The notes beneath the pieces were generated by a model that was not told the DNA's origin, made no database searches, and saw only the letters and a list, made by a program, of their open reading frames with translations. Made by a program: the position numbers and the translations under genes. This document shows positions 1-10,257 of a stretch of 64,000 nt of DNA, piece after piece. The stretch is from Purpureocillium takamizusanense. Taxonomy: Eukaryota; Ascomycota; Sordariomycetes; Hypocreales; Ophiocordycipitaceae. The stretch lies in the NCBI RefSeq assembly GCF_022605165.1, contig NC_063077.1, positions 806,001 through 870,000 of the forward strand, given 5' to 3'. Numbering within the stretch: position 1 is the stretch's first letter; each line of letters starts with the position of its first letter.

Positions 1-1065
1 GTGGGTGAAAACAGTCCCTCCATTACTGCTGGGCAAGTCATGTTCCTGGTCCGGCCCCATATCAGTCGGAGCCACAACCCCTTGCCAGGCCGAGTCGGTG
101 GCATCCGGCTCCCCATCGCCTTCCCACGCGAGAGCTTCGATGGCCACCTGCTGCGGAAAGTTACCCCTGTAATGGGCGGTATCGACAATGAAGTTGCGCA
201 CGTAGCCGGGGGCTCCAAGTCTGATGATGGCCCAGTCGGAGTGACCCACCTCCCGTGATCGCTCCGTGTGCCATCCCTCGCTCATGTCAGTGCCGCGCCC
301 GGGCAGGAGCAGGTCGCTAGGGGACGTGTAATGCTCGTCGCTGCAAGAGACGGCAATGCCGCCGTTCTGAGCGGCAGCGAGATCGAATATGGCGCTCTTG
401 TCCTCGGGAAACACGGGCACCGCGTGGCCCCAGAGGCGGAATCGCGCGATGCCACCATCTGGGTACATGTTGAGCCTCACGTGGGTATACGCCTTGTTCG
501 AGGCGGTTGCGAGCTTCCAGCCGAAACGCTGCGACGGCCCACAGGGCTGGACGTCGAGGATGGTCTCCCATTTGCCCCGTCCGCCCTCCCAAGAGATGAC
601 TTCCTCGTCACTGGAGCTGAAGCAGCCCTCCACGGATACCGCCGGTCCGTAGTTGCCCGTAAAGAACGCTGTATCGGCCTCGACGCCGTCTACCGTGCCG
701 GAGGCCACGCCGAGACGGATCACGACCCAGTCGAAGGGCTTGCGGTTATGCCTCCTGGTCTCCCAGCCGTCCATCCACTGGCCGGAAAAGACCATCTTCC
801 CCGGCTTGGAGACGGGCGCGTAGGGCATTAGCAGGTTGGTCGCGTCAGCAAACCACTCGTCTGAGCGGGCGAGGACCTTACCGCCGAGCGCGGACGAGAC
901 AAGGTCTGTGGTTCTTCTTGTGAGCACGACGGATGACATTCCATTGTAGAGAGGCGGCTTACCGATGCAGCTGGAGCGAAATGTCTCGTCAATTTCACTG
1001 CCGCTCAAGGCGGTTGACTCGACGTGGTCAAGCGGGTAGGATGTCTTGTCCACTGTAGACGGCAT
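1..1065 (-). CDS. Allantoicase, C-terminal end cut by window edge
   Basis: Hydrolyses allantoate to ureidoglycolate and urea in purine-nitrogen catabolism (EC 3.5.3.4, family knowledge). The ATG is at 1065. A 57-nt intron (962-906, GTAAGC...GCTCAC...CACAG, phase 1) is needed to join SSCI to DLVSSALGGKVL; because it is a multiple of three the frame also stays open through it. Both repeats of the allantoicase fold are visible: DEWFADATNLLMP with GQWMDGWETRRHN and FDWVVIRLG in the first, then LLLPGRGTDMSEGW and HSDWAIIRLG with VDTAHYRGNFPQ in the second. KLATASNKAYTHVRLNMYPDGG is the conserved substrate-site neighbourhood between them. The last residues seen are near QEHDLPSS, so only a short C-terminal piece is missing. 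Fungal allantoicase genes are normally under GATA-factor nitrogen control; no convincing site cluster was seen here. Confidence 0.93.
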   Translation of the reverse strand, partial: MPSTVDKTSYPLDHVESTALSGSEIDETFRSSCIGKPPLYNGMSSVVLTRRTTDLVSSALGGKVLARSDEWFADATNLLMPYAPVSKPGKMVFSGQWMDGWETRRHNRKPFDWVVIRLGVASGTVDGVEADTAFFTGNYGPAVSVEGCFSSSDEEVISWEGGRGKWETILDVQPCGPSQRFGWKLATASNKAYTHVRLNMYPDGGIARFRLWGHAVPVFPEDKSAIFDLAAAQNGGIAVSCSDEHYTSPSDLLLPGRGTDMSEGWHTERSREVGHSDWAIIRLGAPGYVRNFIVDTAHYRGNFPQQVAIEALAWEGDGEPDATDSAWQGVVAPTDMGPDQEHDLPSSNGGTVFTH

Positions 1066-1622
1066 GATGCCCGAGTTTTGCCTGAGCTTTGATGTGTCTG
1101 GGCGGGCCAGCAAATATTTGAGAAAATTGTCTTTGGGACTATTTATTACGAGTCTAAGAAGTTGGGTTCTTGCCAGTATTTAGATTCTCGTCAAGTGTCC
1201 TCGTGGGCGATTCACCTAGCCTTCGTGGGCCCGCGGCTTTTAAGTAACATGGAGATCGGCCAGGTCCGTCGCAGGAAGCCGATTTTATTAGATGGCTTGC
1301 TTCGCAACAGCCCACAGTGGATTCCACTCTTGGCGTACACGCAACAAGACTGGCTGCTGCGCTGTTCGCGCCCTCCTGTACGTAATACCTGCACCTTATT
1401 ACTTGATATTCGCTTGAACCAGGCGATGAGACCAGAGTCTTGACTTTTTGCCAACGAAGGGACTTGTTGGCGCGTTGACGGTCCCAAGAGCCATCATTGT
1501 TGATCTCTCCGTGCCATCTATCTATACTCGGCAGGGGAAGGCAAGACAACTCTGTCAACATTGATCTCACGCTCTGAGATGAGTACCCCGTTATTGATTT
1601 GCTGGCTAACTACGTACAGACG
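1066..1622. other. Spacer between allantoicase and GH20 gene
   Basis: Holds the allantoicase promoter and the GH20 3' flank. One AGATAG (HGATAR-type GATA-factor core) lies on the minus strand at 1518-1523, about 450 bp upstream of the allantoicase start. A single such site is expected by chance, so it is not called as a regulatory element. The open frames here have no protein-like character. Confidence 0.4.
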
Positions 1623-3182
1623 TTACTTTGCCAGTTCCTTGAGCTCGGCAGTCAGCTCATCAAGTTGCGCTTCGCGAACGGCACGCGGGAGGGGCCTGCC
1701 GGGAGCATCCGGACGGGCATCCCACGGCCGCGGCCCCGTCTGCGGCCGATAATTGACCCCCAACGCGGTGAGCCTGGCCAGATGCGACTCCTCAAGCCGC
1801 CGACGAAAGTCCTCGAAACCCTTGCCGGCGGGCTTGCCCCAGGCGACCTCGGCAAAGGCACAGAGTCGCGGGAACACCATGTAGTCGACGCGACGCGCGC
1901 TCTCCATGTGCTCTGTCCACACGTTGACCTGCGCGCCGACGACGTGCGACGCCTCCTCGGGCGTCAAGCCGGGGGGCACGGGTTCGAAGGCGTACACATC
2001 CTCCAAAGTCAACCGCGTGCCCACCGGTGTCGGCTCACTCTCGTCGTCCGACTGCCTGTAGTCTAGGTAGGCGCTCAGATCTGGACATGATACGACGTCG
2101 AAGCCCCGTCGGGCCGCCACTGTGGTCGGCCAGGGGCCCCTCCACGCGGCCACCTGGACAGCCTCCGGGGGCCCCGTGTAGCCCGCCATGATCTCGTCCC
2201 ATCCGTAGGCGCGCCGGCCGCGACTCGCGAGGTGCGCAGCCATCTCCCCCATCAGCCAGCCGTGCAGCTCGCGCTCGCTGGTGAGGCCCAGCTCCCTCAT
2301 ACGCGTCTGCGCCGCGACGCTGCTTTTCCACTCCTCATACGGGCACTCGTCGCCGCCGATGCCAATCGTCTGGGAGGGGAAGACGTCGCAGACAAAGTCC
2401 AGGACCTGGCGGCAAAAGTCAAGCGTCTCGTCTGACACATTGAGCACTCGCGTCGAGACGCCCCATGCGTCGCGCACGGAGCCGTCTCGCTCTCGACCCT
2501 CGACGTCGGTGTTGCCCAGCTCCGGGTACGCCGCGACGGCAGCCTGCATGTGGCCCGGCATGTTCACCTCGGGGATGACGGTGACGTGCCTCTCCGCGGC
2601 GTACGCCACGACTTCGCGCAGGTCGTCGGCCGAGTAGACGCCGCCATGAGGCCGAGAGTCGTAGAGCTTGTGAATCCTCGATCCCATCATAGACCGCTCG
2701 CGCCACCCGCCCACCGAGGCCAGACGAGGCCAGCTCGGCACGTCGATGCGCCAGCCCTGGTCGTCGGTGAGATGCAGGTGCAGGACGTTGAGCTTGTGGA
2801 AAGCGATGAGGTCGATGAACCGTAGCACGTCGGACACGGGCATGTAGTGGCGTGCAACGTCCAGCATGCAGCCGCGCCAGCCGAGACCCGATGACGGGGC
2901 GTCCGAGATTTTCTGCTCACGAAGACGCCACGGTCCCTGGGAGACGGTGCCAGCTCGGCGGAGCGCCGAAGGAGGCAATAGCTGACGGAGTGTCTGGCGT
3001 CCGTAGAACAGGCCTGTAGCTGAGCCCGCCCTGATGCTCACGCCCGATGCCGCTGAGACGTCAATCTTGTAGCCCTCGCGCGGCATTGAGGTGTCAACGT
3101 CTTCTGAAACGTCTTGCAGGCTCGCCAAGTCGACGTGACCGTCCCCGAGCGTCACCGACGCCGGTTGTGGAATGAGAGCCAT
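1623..3182 (-). CDS. Beta-N-acetylhexosaminidase, GH20, bacterial-like and intronless
   Basis: Predicted to release terminal N-acetylhexosamine residues from chitooligosaccharides or glycans (EC 3.2.1.52). The start is taken at MALIPQPASV (3182) rather than upstream, because the preceding residues look like leader sequence; this gives 519 aa. GH20 marks in order: the N-terminal GH20b-like domain with ATGLFYGRQTLRQLLP, the barrel opening DVARHYMPVSDVLRFID, LHLHLTDDQGWRIDV, PEVNMPGHMQAA, and the catalytic Asp-Glu pair in IGIGGDECPYEEW. No signal peptide, membrane segment or intron is visible, so it would act inside the cell unless exported another way. Typical secreted fungal GH20 enzymes carry a signal peptide and a GDEV-type motif; the GGDEC form and overall wording recall actinobacterial enzymes, which suggests horizontal transfer (inference). 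Confidence 0.92.
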   Translation of the reverse strand: MALIPQPASVTLGDGHVDLASLQDVSEDVDTSMPREGYKIDVSAASGVSIRAGSATGLFYGRQTLRQLLPPSALRRAGTVSQGPWRLREQKISDAPSSGLGWRGCMLDVARHYMPVSDVLRFIDLIAFHKLNVLHLHLTDDQGWRIDVPSWPRLASVGGWRERSMMGSRIHKLYDSRPHGGVYSADDLREVVAYAAERHVTVIPEVNMPGHMQAAVAAYPELGNTDVEGRERDGSVRDAWGVSTRVLNVSDETLDFCRQVLDFVCDVFPSQTIGIGGDECPYEEWKSSVAAQTRMRELGLTSERELHGWLMGEMAAHLASRGRRAYGWDEIMAGYTGPPEAVQVAAWRGPWPTTVAARRGFDVVSCPDLSAYLDYRQSDDESEPTPVGTRLTLEDVYAFEPVPPGLTPEEASHVVGAQVNVWTEHMESARRVDYMVFPRLCAFAEVAWGKPAGKGFEDFRRRLEESHLARLTALGVNYRPQTGPRPWDARPDAPGRPLPRAVREAQLDELTAELKELAK

Positions 3183-3897
3183 GTTCCTGATATGCCACGA
3201 GAATGGTGTGTTTGGCAGGCCTTCTTTTCCCCGTGGGAGGCGAGCACTGTTATTATGGGCATCCAAATTACCGGCACTGCATCAAGAGGCCACGCGGGGC
3301 AACGATTCTCCCCATGTTGCGATGGAACGTTAACGTCTGCCGACAGAGAACGATTCCGGGTGAGTTGAGGTGTAAAAGCTGGCCCCCACGGTCTGTCCCC
3401 CCACTGAATCACCAGAGATTCCAGTGCTGATTCGTTTGCTCAGGCAGATTCCCCGCAGATCCGAACAACTCGGGGCTTTGGGACACGAACTGGACTTGAC
3501 ATGGAGGTGGGGGTCGCAGCGCGGGGTTCCATCAAAAGGCGCAACAGTCAAATACGAAGACGCACCTGATTCGACAACACCAGAACCGTAAGAGCTCGAC
3601 ATTGCAAGTCTTCGAGTTGGGCAACCGTCACAATGTTGAATTGGATTCATCTTTTGAGCCAAGATTGAGTTGATGCCACCAGATATCAATGATCCAGCAC
3701 AAAGACCATGTAGACATCGAGCAACATGCGTGCCACCCACGGGTCCTGGCGTGAGAAGTTGAGAACAGAACACCCATCAGAACCCGTAACCACTGCGCTA
3801 CAAAAACAAATACCCGGGACTTGCCGTCCGACGCCTCATCGCTATGAAAATCCTGAACCCTACATGTATCATACTCGTACGTCCAGTCGTATACGCT
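3183..3897. other. Spacer, nothing recognised
   Basis: Separates the GH20 start from the hybrid kinase stop. The only longish open frame (minus strand, 3330-3773) is Ser/Cys-rich with no domain-like pattern and no splice partners, so it is treated as chance. Confidence 0.4.
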
Positions 3898-6800
3898 CTA
3901 AACCTCAAACGCCGGGAAATATTGCTTCACACCGCGATCAAGCACCTTGATCCCCACCGGCTTGACGTAGTAATCGTCAGCGCCCACATCATCCGCAACC
4001 TTCCGATCGCTCGGGCTGTCCTGGCCAGTCACGATAAACACGACAGACGTCTTCCAATTATTTTGCTTCTCCAGCAGTCTTATCTGCCGCGTGGCTTCGA
4101 AGCCGTCGCAGACCGGCATTTGCAGGTCCATGAGGATCAGCTGAACCCCTGGTCCGTCACCGCTGGCAGCCAACGACTGTTGTTTCGTGAACATTTCCAC
4201 GGCCTGTTTGCCATCGGCTGCGCAACAGTACGGCAGTCCTCGCTTTTTGCAGTACATCTGCATGATGCGTAGATTGACCACGTTGTCGTCCACAAGCAGT
4301 GCCGCCGGTTTCGACACTGCAAGAGCTGGGGGTATAGGAGCAGTGGGTGCTGATTCTGCAGCAATCTCTACATCCTTTATAGTCTTCGACGACACCACAC
4401 CGTCAATACCGGGAGCATCGTCTGCACCCGCTTGAGGCACCGGGTTTTGTAATAGCACCAATGTCTTTGTCTCCATGTTTGTGGTTGGACCCGTGGCTGC
4501 ATTGGGAGGAGCCGGTAGGCTTTCATCCATGTCAAGTTGCGGTTCGCGCTGTGTCTTCAATGACGACTGCCGTCTGTCCGCCTCTTCCAGTACCGAAATC
4601 ATCTTCGACGTGGAAAACGGACCGCCAATGTAGATTATGTTGTCGGATGTCTCTTCCGGTTGGCTCTCTCCTTCTGCGAATGGTACTAGACAGACAGCGA
4701 CACGGTCGGTGCGAATTTGCGACAGTTGGGAGTGACGCTTCTCTGGATCGGCTTCCAAATCAAGGACAACGAAGTGTTCGTCATCGATGCTGTCCGAATT
4801 AGTGAAGCCGTGGCTGGTCAGGAAACGCGTAAAGTGATCGCACAATAATACGCTGTCCGACTGTGATGACATATTGTAGTACTTGGAGGGCAAGGCTCTG
4901 AGGCTCTTAGAAATTTCAGGCGATGAGATGGGCGAGGGAGCGCACTCGACTTCTCGAAATATCGCTCGGAAATGCGAGCCGCGACCAACTTCTGACGACA
5001 CCAGAGCGACGGATCCATAGAGCAGTGTTGCGAACTTGGCCGCGAGGGTCAGCCCCAACCCAGCGCCAGCCGAGTGCATTTGAGCCTTTTCATAAGGCTC
5101 AAATATTCGCTGTTGGTCAGCGACATCGATGCCGCAGCCCGTGTCTTCCACGTCGACGACGAGCTCCTTTTCAGTCGGACGCAGTGACACTGTCACAGCC
5201 ACCACGCCCCGCGAGGTGTGTTGGATGGCGTTGAGGATGAGCGGGAGTAAGCTATCTCGAAGTAGGTCGAGGTCTATACGGAAGCTGTCATGATCTCGCG
5301 GCATGTCGCGGCCGAAGAATAGCGAGGCGCCAGAAAGCGTGTCGCCCGAGGTTGCCTTGAGTATGCCGCTTTCGAGCTCCGCTTCAAGTTCTGATGCAGT
5401 GTGCGTCGCATAGTTCCGATTCGTTATGGCGATATCCGCCCATCTGTTCAGTGTAATCATGCTGTTGACTATGGACATTAGATCTCGCCCCGATGACCTG
5501 ATGGAGTCGAGATAGATGGTTGATTCGCCAGACTTTGTTGAGGAGGAGTTCAGGTCGGGCAGTGTTCGGGACATCAGATCCTCGGCGAGCAACTCCACTG
5601 ACCCAAGGATGCCGTGTATCGGGGTTCGGAGCTGGTGAGAGAACCCCCGAAGGAACTTTTCCTTCGCCTTCATTGCCTCGGCGAGGAGGCGCTTATGCCA
5701 TATCTGGGACACCATATTGGCGCAAGTCTGGACAAACCAGGAATCGACATCGTCAAACACCAGCCGGAAGTCCCTCGAGGCAACGACGAGGAACGAGGGC
5801 CCCGAAACGCTCTCGCACGGGGCGGTGATTGCGCGCACTGCTCTCGTTGACGGAAGGTCCTGGTTGTTCGAGTTGGCAATGAAGTCGTCGAGATAGTCGG
5901 TATCTTCCCACAGTCCGTCTTCGAGATCCTCGACGGGTATCAGACCATGGCTGTCAATATCGACATGGTCCCCTTTGGACGGCTGCACGCTGACCGTCGC
6001 CTCCGAGTACATTGTTCTCAGGATACGCAACACCGGCTCCTCGGAGACTGCTCTGTCTGACTCTACCTGTGCCGCAGAGATGAGTTCCGCCATCCGACGA
6101 CGATCACGCTGCCGCCTCGCCCTCGCACACTGCACAATGTCGGACACGACCCAGTCGGCCAGGCGAGCGAGCGTCTGCTGCTGCAGTCTGGTCAACGGCT
6201 CCTGGCTCGTCCGCGACGCGACGCAGAGCGACCCGAGGGCGACGCATTCGCCCGATTCGTTTTGAAGGCGAAGAGGCGCCCCGGCGTAGGCCTTCAACCC
6301 ACCAGACTCGACGTAGGGTGATTCCCTGAATCGCCAATCTTCCATCATGTTTGGCAGCAAGAAAACACTCTGTGACACCCCGTCAGCTCAGACAAGATGC
6401 CACCCACCCGAGCGGGGAGCATACGTACGCCAGGAGGTTGAGTAACCGTGTGTGCACATATCGTCTCTCCCCGCGGAAGAATGGCAAGAGGGAGGCCGAT
6501 CGAGGCGAGGCGAATGTAAAAGTTGACGTCGAGGATGCCTATTACCACAAACTCCCAACCCGTCGACTCCTGCGCCAGAGAAGTCTTTTCTCGGAGCCCG
6601 GATAGGAACTCGGTCTCGTTGAACAGGTCCCGGGTGTAGTACCAGAGCATGCAGCACCTGAGGCGCTCATTCTCAGCCAGGAATGCGCGCAGGTACCGGT
6701 CGGAGAGACACGCGGCGGCGGGCTTCTCGGGGATCGATGCTGGCGCGAATTCTTCCTTCGGCGGAGGATAGAAGCCATTCTCTGCGCTTGAAGGCCATGC

Positions 6801-6950
6801 CGCAATCGGCTTGCCAAAGTTGTCCGGATCGTAGATGGGCCAGACGTTCTTGGGATACGTCGGCAGTGGCCCGTGTCTCGACGACAGGATGGCAGCGTCT
6901 GCCTTGGGGAAGAACGGCGTCCGCTGTCCCTTGCCAGAGGTCATCGCCAT
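3898..6950 (-). CDS. Hybrid histidine kinase: GAF, HisKA, HATPase and receiver
   Basis: Two exons, 6950-6429 and 6369-3898, joined by a 59-nt intron (GTACGT...GAGCTGAC...CACAG, phase 0), give 997 aa. Order: N-terminal segment, GAF domain (about residues 110-250) with GWEFVVIGILDVN, LPRGETICAH and YAGAPLRLQNESGE; HisKA with the phosphoacceptor His at about 419 in GFSHQLRTPIHGILGS; HATPase with the N-box Asn at about 554 (ILNAIQHT), G1 DTGCGI and G2 GAGLGLTLA; receiver with acidic pair LLVDDN, phosphoacceptor Asp near 922 (LILMDLQMPVCDGF), Thr near 955 and Lys near 977. All catalytic residues are present, so an active soluble sensor feeding the YPD1 phosphorelay is likely. There are no membrane segments. 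The ligand is unknown. Confidence 0.92.
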
Positions 6951-7992
6951 GGGCGCACAATCGGGTGGAAGACGCCCCAGGGGTCATGGAGATTCAGAAT
7001 CCGCATGAAGTCTCCTCCACGTGAAGGGTCAAGGTTTTGCTGGAAAGTGCCGAGGACCCCGAGAAACGTCAAGGCTCTGGGCAGACTGACAACGAGGAGG
7101 TACTACTGCTACTACTAGTCCGTCGGATCCATCATCCACGTGTGACGAGACGGGCAACGTACGTTATGTGAAGTCTAGGCCCGCCTGTGGGGACAATACC
7201 GGATTACCTGCCCGTTCCGAGGCCTGCGCCCCTCCATGCCGGGCTAAGAGCCCGATCGCGCTACTGTTGCTCGATGGCCGATGCCCAGCCATGTGTTGAG
7301 AATACTAGGGGACTGAGGTGGTGCAACTGCTGGGTATTTTCGGAGCATCTCATCCGGCCTTACCCCAGCATGAGTGCTCGTCAAACCTTGTGGCTTACCG
7401 TATTATCTCAGAAATTATGTCGTCCACGCCCGCCCCACAGAGCGCGAGTCTGGGGTTCGAGTCGACATGCCCAATTGTGCCATGGCATGAGGAAGTTCAT
7501 CTTCATAATCATAGTCATAATGGCCTTCAGGGATGCAGTCCCCCAGCGGGGCGTGGACGAAGGTACTAAGATGATACGGTACATGACATGTCGAAAAGCC
7601 CAATGATTGAAGCTGAAATCCCGTTCATTCTGGAACTTGAGCTCGCGACAGACTACAGCGTGAACATGGGTTCGAAGCAGTCGTGGCTAGGACTGGTGGC
7701 TATATCATTCCCGTTTCTTTTACTTCAACATCTATAGGCGCTTCCAGCCAACACATCTCCGAAGATTTGAGCGCGAACCGGGTAATTAGCTCAACTGCAT
7801 CTATGAGATGACGTGGTGAAGGATCCATATGATCTCTCTCATGATTTTGAAAGCATATTCTTCGAAACAAACATATGCAATTGGCAGTGCATTACTTGAT
7901 GTGGTGACCATATCCTCGTAGCACAAATTGTCACGGGCATGCCAATGCAAGGCTTTCCGTCTCTAATGCTCCTGACGCCGCAGGTGTAAGTC
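6951..7992. other. Spacer with falling GC content
   Basis: The first half is the kinase promoter. From about 7600 the base composition becomes visibly richer in A+T than the flanking genes. A GGGTTCGAGTC near 7453 resembles a tRNA B-box but has no matching A-box or cloverleaf. No gene is supported. Confidence 0.4.
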
Positions 7993-8196
7993 TCAAAGTC
8001 TGCCAGTGCCCAAGTATTTCATATGTATAATAGCATACGGTGCTGTCTCAGAGTCGACCAGGAACTGAAGGTAGTCGCCCATATTCCACTCATTGTCAAG
8101 CCACGGATGCCTTTGGCCTACAGCTTTTGCCACACTGAGCCAACGCGCTCTCGCTATGTCATTCGTCTCGAGGTATCTACAAATCGTATGAGGCAA
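7993..8196 (-). CDS. Possible terminal exon or fragment, unknown protein
   Basis: An open frame without an ATG at its upstream end but with protein-like wording: ARARWLSVAKAVGQRHPWLD, NEWNMGDYLQFLVDSE, then a stop. A TTTGTAG directly upstream could be a splice acceptor, which would make this a last exon, but I could not find a convincing partner exon in 8200-8500. It may be a relic. The function is not recognised. Confidence 0.3.
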   Translation of the reverse strand: MPHTICRYLETNDIARARWLSVAKAVGQRHPWLDNEWNMGDYLQFLVDSETAPYAIIHMKYLGTGRL

Positions 8197-8525
8197 CGAG
8201 GCCTAGTATAACCGGGTTCATATGGGCTCAAATTGGGGTTCATTTCTTGAGCATCTACCTCCTCATACCATTAAACCCCCCGTCATGTTGTTGTGGTATT
8301 AAGCATTGCGATGATGTTTTTTCCTAAACGTGATTGCCGGTGCGGCGAGGCTATTAGCATCATGGTTCACTCTGAACCACGCCGTTGCATAAGGCAAATA
8401 TCCAGCCCTGGTCACTCCATATCGACATGCGGTGGAAGTTGAAGCCCACCTGAAGAACACTCCTACCAGTCATGACAATGAAACCGATTGGAAAGGTCTA
8501 TTTAGACTGACAGGATTTATTATGC

Positions 8526-9334
8526 TCAATTAAGCCGCAGAAAAGATTCTGAGCTCCCTGTAGCTGCTATATACTTTAGAAATCTGACGAGTACGTCGCT
8601 TCTGGGCCGGTCCGCCGGCCGGTCCTTGTGATATATGTATAGTGGATTCTTCTGCTCCCACAATTCAATAGCTCCCTGGAGCGCATTCGCGCCTTTTCGG
8701 TTGTCACTATGTAAGTTCAAGAAGCTACGGAGCTGATCCGAACTGTTTGCTGTCTCTTCAGCCATCTCCTCGACCTTTACGCCTGAAGTGGGCAAGTCAG
8801 GAAGTGTCGCATATCAGCGTGAAGATTGGGAACGCTTACCGTATCGTCGTTTCCATTCTAAATCACGCCGCCGGTCGAAATTGGCTTGGAATTCCCAGCA
8901 ATCCTCCATCTCATGACACATGCTGTCGCAGTCCGGATAATTATCATCGTATAAAAGACGGTCCTGCTTGTCGTAGACCGCCCGGCGATACCACTCTACT
9001 AATTCACAAGCAAATTCGAACGCCTCCTTGAGAGGCACTTGAACATGTGTCTCCCACTGCAGTTCATTGACAGCCTCTGACGATGGCACTTGCGATTCGG
9101 ATGGCGGCATGTCGACCAGAAGCTTGATGAGGAAATTGAGTTGAGTATGTTGCAATTTAAGGAAGGAACGAGTCTTTTATGTTGTATCATGAACCACTCG
9201 AGTAAAAATGGAGAACTAAGGACTCGCTCCTGGAAAGTCTTAGTTGTTTCGTAATCACTTTTCAAAAAATGTGGCGGAAACGGGCGGGGGTCGTCAGTCG
9301 TATAGTCGTATACCATCCAGTATAGATGAGTCAT
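8526..9334 (-). CDS. Hypothetical protein with an unresolved frame change
   Basis: Starts at ATG 9334 (MTHLYWMVYDYTTDDP) and continues in good coding style to about 9160 (EWFMIQHKRLVPSL). The protein-like reading then moves to another frame (QHTQLNFLIKLLVDMPP...), runs to 8841, and passes a canonical 57-nt intron (8839-8783, GTAAGC...CCTGAC...TTCAG, phase 1) into a last exon ending LRLN at 8526. The first frame change could be a short intron ending ATCAAG after a CTCAAC branch point (donor GTTCCT, weak) or a one-base frameshift. The product is acidic and helical, about 250 aa, with no signal peptide or membrane segment and no recognised domain. It lies in the lower-GC patch beside other poorly conserved genes. 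Confidence 0.5.
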
Positions 9335-9600
9335 GTTAGCGTGTCAGACGGGGCAATTCATCGCCATTCTATCCTGTAACGAAGATATGGGCCGCAGATA
9401 CTAGGCGTGTGCCCCAGGTAAGGTTTTATTAGCAAAACGGTAATATACGGGTCGTATAAGGTTCGGGCATAAATATAAGTCTTCTATAAAATACTCGGTG
9501 TAGAAGACCATAATTGGCATAGCTAAGTCGATACATGACTGAAATGCAGCAGCAACGATACATTGGCATGTCTTTTGCACAAGACCCATCGACTCCCTTC

Positions 9601-9930
9601 TCAACTGAGACGCCAGTCGAGTCCTTGATCTAATTTTGTTGGTCCTTCGAGAATATGCGTGCCACCGATTTTGCGGCCATCGGCGGTGAAGAAATCGACG
9701 GTGCAACGGTCTCTAGTAGGATTGCCTGGGCTAGTGTGCCAGCCGCTCCTGGACGTCTCTGTGAGCGAATGCGCAAAACAGAACTGAGCCAGGCGAACAA
9801 CTTACACGACTGTAGCCGTGACAGATTCGGCAGGCGCAGCCTCGAGGACTTGTTGAACGATTCGTTCTCTCTTGTCGTTTTCCCTTTCGTACGTGGTACT
9901 TGGCTTAAAGGCGACATCTTCGGCTTTCAT
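9601..9930 (-). CDS. Small 90-aa hypothetical protein, two exons
   Basis: Exon 1 is 9930-9806, beginning MKAEDVAFKPSTTYERENDK; exon 2 is 9748-9601, ending DQGLDWRLS. The intron is 57 nt (9805-9749) with GTAAGT donor, CGCTCAC branch point and CCAG acceptor, phase 2. Choosing that acceptor instead of the CACAG ten bases earlier avoids a stop and opens SGWHTSPGNPTRDRCTVDFF, whose codons have GC-rich third positions like real genes here. The first half is charged and helical, the second beta-like (TVDFFTADGRKIGGTHI). No signal peptide is present, so it is probably cytosolic. Family and function are not recognised. Confidence 0.55.
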
Positions 9931-10257
9931 GGCTTCAAACAGGTTCAATGGAGTGGATAAAAATGAAGAGCGACTTTTGCAAGCCAGGTTGAATATCAAT
10001 GGGTCTTGGATGTTGAAGGATGCGGGAGATGCTGTTATCTTAGCGAAATCGAGAGAAACGGCGTCATCAGTCTCTACTTATAGTAATGCCACAGGCCAAG
10101 AGCTGTTGGGTTGAGCGACAAAGGTTGACGGCGAACGCGTCTGCTTCAAATATCACGGCGCATGTTGGCGGCGCAGCCAATGCAGCCGCTGATCTTTAGT
10201 CACAATGCAACGCTCGCTTGCTATTCCGGTGAGCAGATGGTGTTTCAATGACAAGAA

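Noticed and set aside
7440..7475. tRNA B-box-like GGGTTCGAGTC
   Set aside because: No A-box, no cloverleaf and no terminator T-run at the expected distance.
7187..7606. Open frame of 139 codons after the hybrid kinase promoter
   Set aside because: Cys/Arg/Pro-rich without domain pattern, overlapping equally long frames on the other strand, and no splice partners.
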